Shown here: positions 63,151 to 64,000 of the stretch, piece by piece | Layout of the letters: every line of letters starts with the position of its first letter | Position numbering within the stretch: position 1 is the stretch's first letter | DNA from: Prorocentrum cordatum | Taxonomy: Eukaryota > Sar > Dinophyceae > Prorocentrales > Prorocentraceae | DNA: 64,000 nucleotides | Assembly: GCA_963575745.1 (NCBI GenBank) | Contig: CAUYUJ010012603.1 | Span: 161,501-225,500, forward strand | Reading direction: 5' to 3' | Program-made: the position numbers and the translations under genes | Notes under the pieces: generated by a model | What the model saw: the letters and a program-made list of their open reading frames with translations, nothing else | Databases searched by the model: none | What the model was told of the DNA's origin: nothing

Positions 63151-63390
63151 GACCATCCTGCGGACAGTCAAAACAACACTGGAGCGCTGCATTTCGGGTG
63201 CAAACTCTGACGGAAGCGGGCCACGTGCCAATCATTGGGCGGGCGCGGCACGGGGATCCCCAGTCGGTGGCCCCTCGAGTGGCGCCGACGTGCGGCAGTA
63301 CGAGCGCGTAGTGAGAGTGCAGGGGTGAAGACCCCATACCCCCCGCACGAGGCCAGAACTCACTCATAAACTTACACTCGACCGAGATAG
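63151..63390. other. Unassigned spacer
   Basis: Between two DR1 copies; nothing recognisable. Confidence 0.4.
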
Positions 63391-63554
63391 TCAGGATGCG
63401 CGGTAAGGATGCATGGACCTTGGAATGGAACGCCATGTTTATGCTTTCCGTGCGGAGCGCAGCAGAATGCCGAAGGATGCCGAATACCGAGGGGGCAAGG
63501 ATGCAAGGGTAGCCTGGAAAGTTACCCCATCCTTACTATCATGGTTGATTGTAC
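63391..63554 (+). repeat. Dispersed repeat DR1, copy 3 (diverged)
   Basis: Keeps 'aggatgcgcggtaaggatgc', 'gggggcaaggatgcaaggg' and 'catccttactatcatggttg'. Several indels relative to copies 1 and 2. Confidence 0.65.
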
Positions 63555-63829
63555 TCATGCCCGCCGCCTTGGGGGACCGACGTCCCACGGACCAGGGAAT
63601 TTTTGGACCGCCTGGAGGCCTGAGAATCCGCCAATGTGCCTGCAGGGAGTGGGGGTGTCAACATGCTCCTCTGTTGTTTGGTGAGGTCTTTCAATGCTTT
63701 CCAAGGCCGATTCGAAACACGCATCGTTATGAAATCGTCCGCGTCTCCAGAGCTGATGTTGGGCAATGCTCCGTACTAGATCGCATACAAGTGAACCGCG
63801 GACCGAAAACACGCCTCGTCCCCCCCGGG
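63555..63829. other. No recognised gene
   Basis: Unique-looking; short frames only. Confidence 0.4.
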
Positions 63830-64000
63830 GGGGTCAAAACAGGCCCACCAAGGGGGTCAAAACAGGCCACCCGCCACCCGAGGGGCGATCAATACGCCAC
63901 CAAGAGGACCCCAAGAGGCCCCCAAGCGGCCGGCAAGAGGCCCCCAGAGGCCCCCAGGAGGCACCAAAACGCCCCAAGAGGCTCTGAAGACCGCAACGAG
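63830..64000 (+). mobile_element. CCAAGAGG-type repeat block, cut by the window end
   Basis: 'gggggtcaaaacaggcc' occurs twice (about 63,831 and 63,853), then 'ccaccaagaggaccccaag' + 'aggcccccaag' units continue to the last base. Probably another partial copy of the 1-kb element family. Confidence 0.5.

Noticed and set aside
1-64000. tRNA, 5S rRNA, snRNA and telomere-repeat arrays
   Set aside because: Scanned by eye for T-arm-like GGTTCGA strings, conserved 5S phrases and TTTAGGG runs; none was convincing. A covariance-model search would settle this.

Overview
The window reads as repeat-dominated nuclear DNA of a eukaryote, most probably a dinoflagellate. The basis is three decayed non-LTR (LINE-type) reverse-transcriptase remnants whose residue patterns resemble dinoflagellate LINEs, a GC-rich background, and very dense trinucleotide microsatellites. 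There is nothing bacterial or viral in layout: no operons, no ribosome-binding-site spacing, no intact conventional gene. The species is not determinable from the window; a Prorocentrum- or Symbiodiniaceae-like genome is only a guess. There is one 100-base assembly gap (21,480-21,579).

Layout. 0-9 kb: dispersed repeats, degenerate minisatellites and an approximately 0.8-kb tandem duplication with (GAG)n cores. 9-13 kb: foldback elements and one copy of an approximately 1-kb dispersed element built from CCAAGAGG-like units. 13-24 kb: long (GAG)n, (GAT)n and (ATC)n blocks, a GC-rich stretch with possible coding, and GGGACACC minisatellites. 24-26.4 kb: a nested, mirror-ordered inverted structure made of two 15-bp satellites. 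26.9-31 kb: a chain of modules separated by (AAC)n tracts, one module present twice. 31-41 kb: more microsatellites, two further copies of the CCAAGAGG element, a LINE remnant on the minus strand and foldback elements. 41.5-49.9 kb: an 8.4-kb satellite domain of several families sharing a core box next to CG-alternating DNA, with an inserted 976-bp element flanked by a perfect 26-bp direct repeat. 52.2-56.4 kb: a decayed retroelement reverse transcriptase followed by WW-like and SH3-like coding segments. 56.5-64 kb: low-complexity DNA, a third LINE remnant, a 217-bp terminal-inverted-repeat element and dispersed repeats, one family of which also lies at the left end.

The genes do not form a pathway. 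Almost every long open frame is produced by trinucleotide repeats or period-3 satellites that cannot make stop codons in some frames. The best supported biology is mobile and satellite DNA: a probable new non-autonomous element family with definable ends, AAC-bounded modules, a satellite superfamily with perfect palindromes, and a retroelement coding track that includes WW and SH3 domains.
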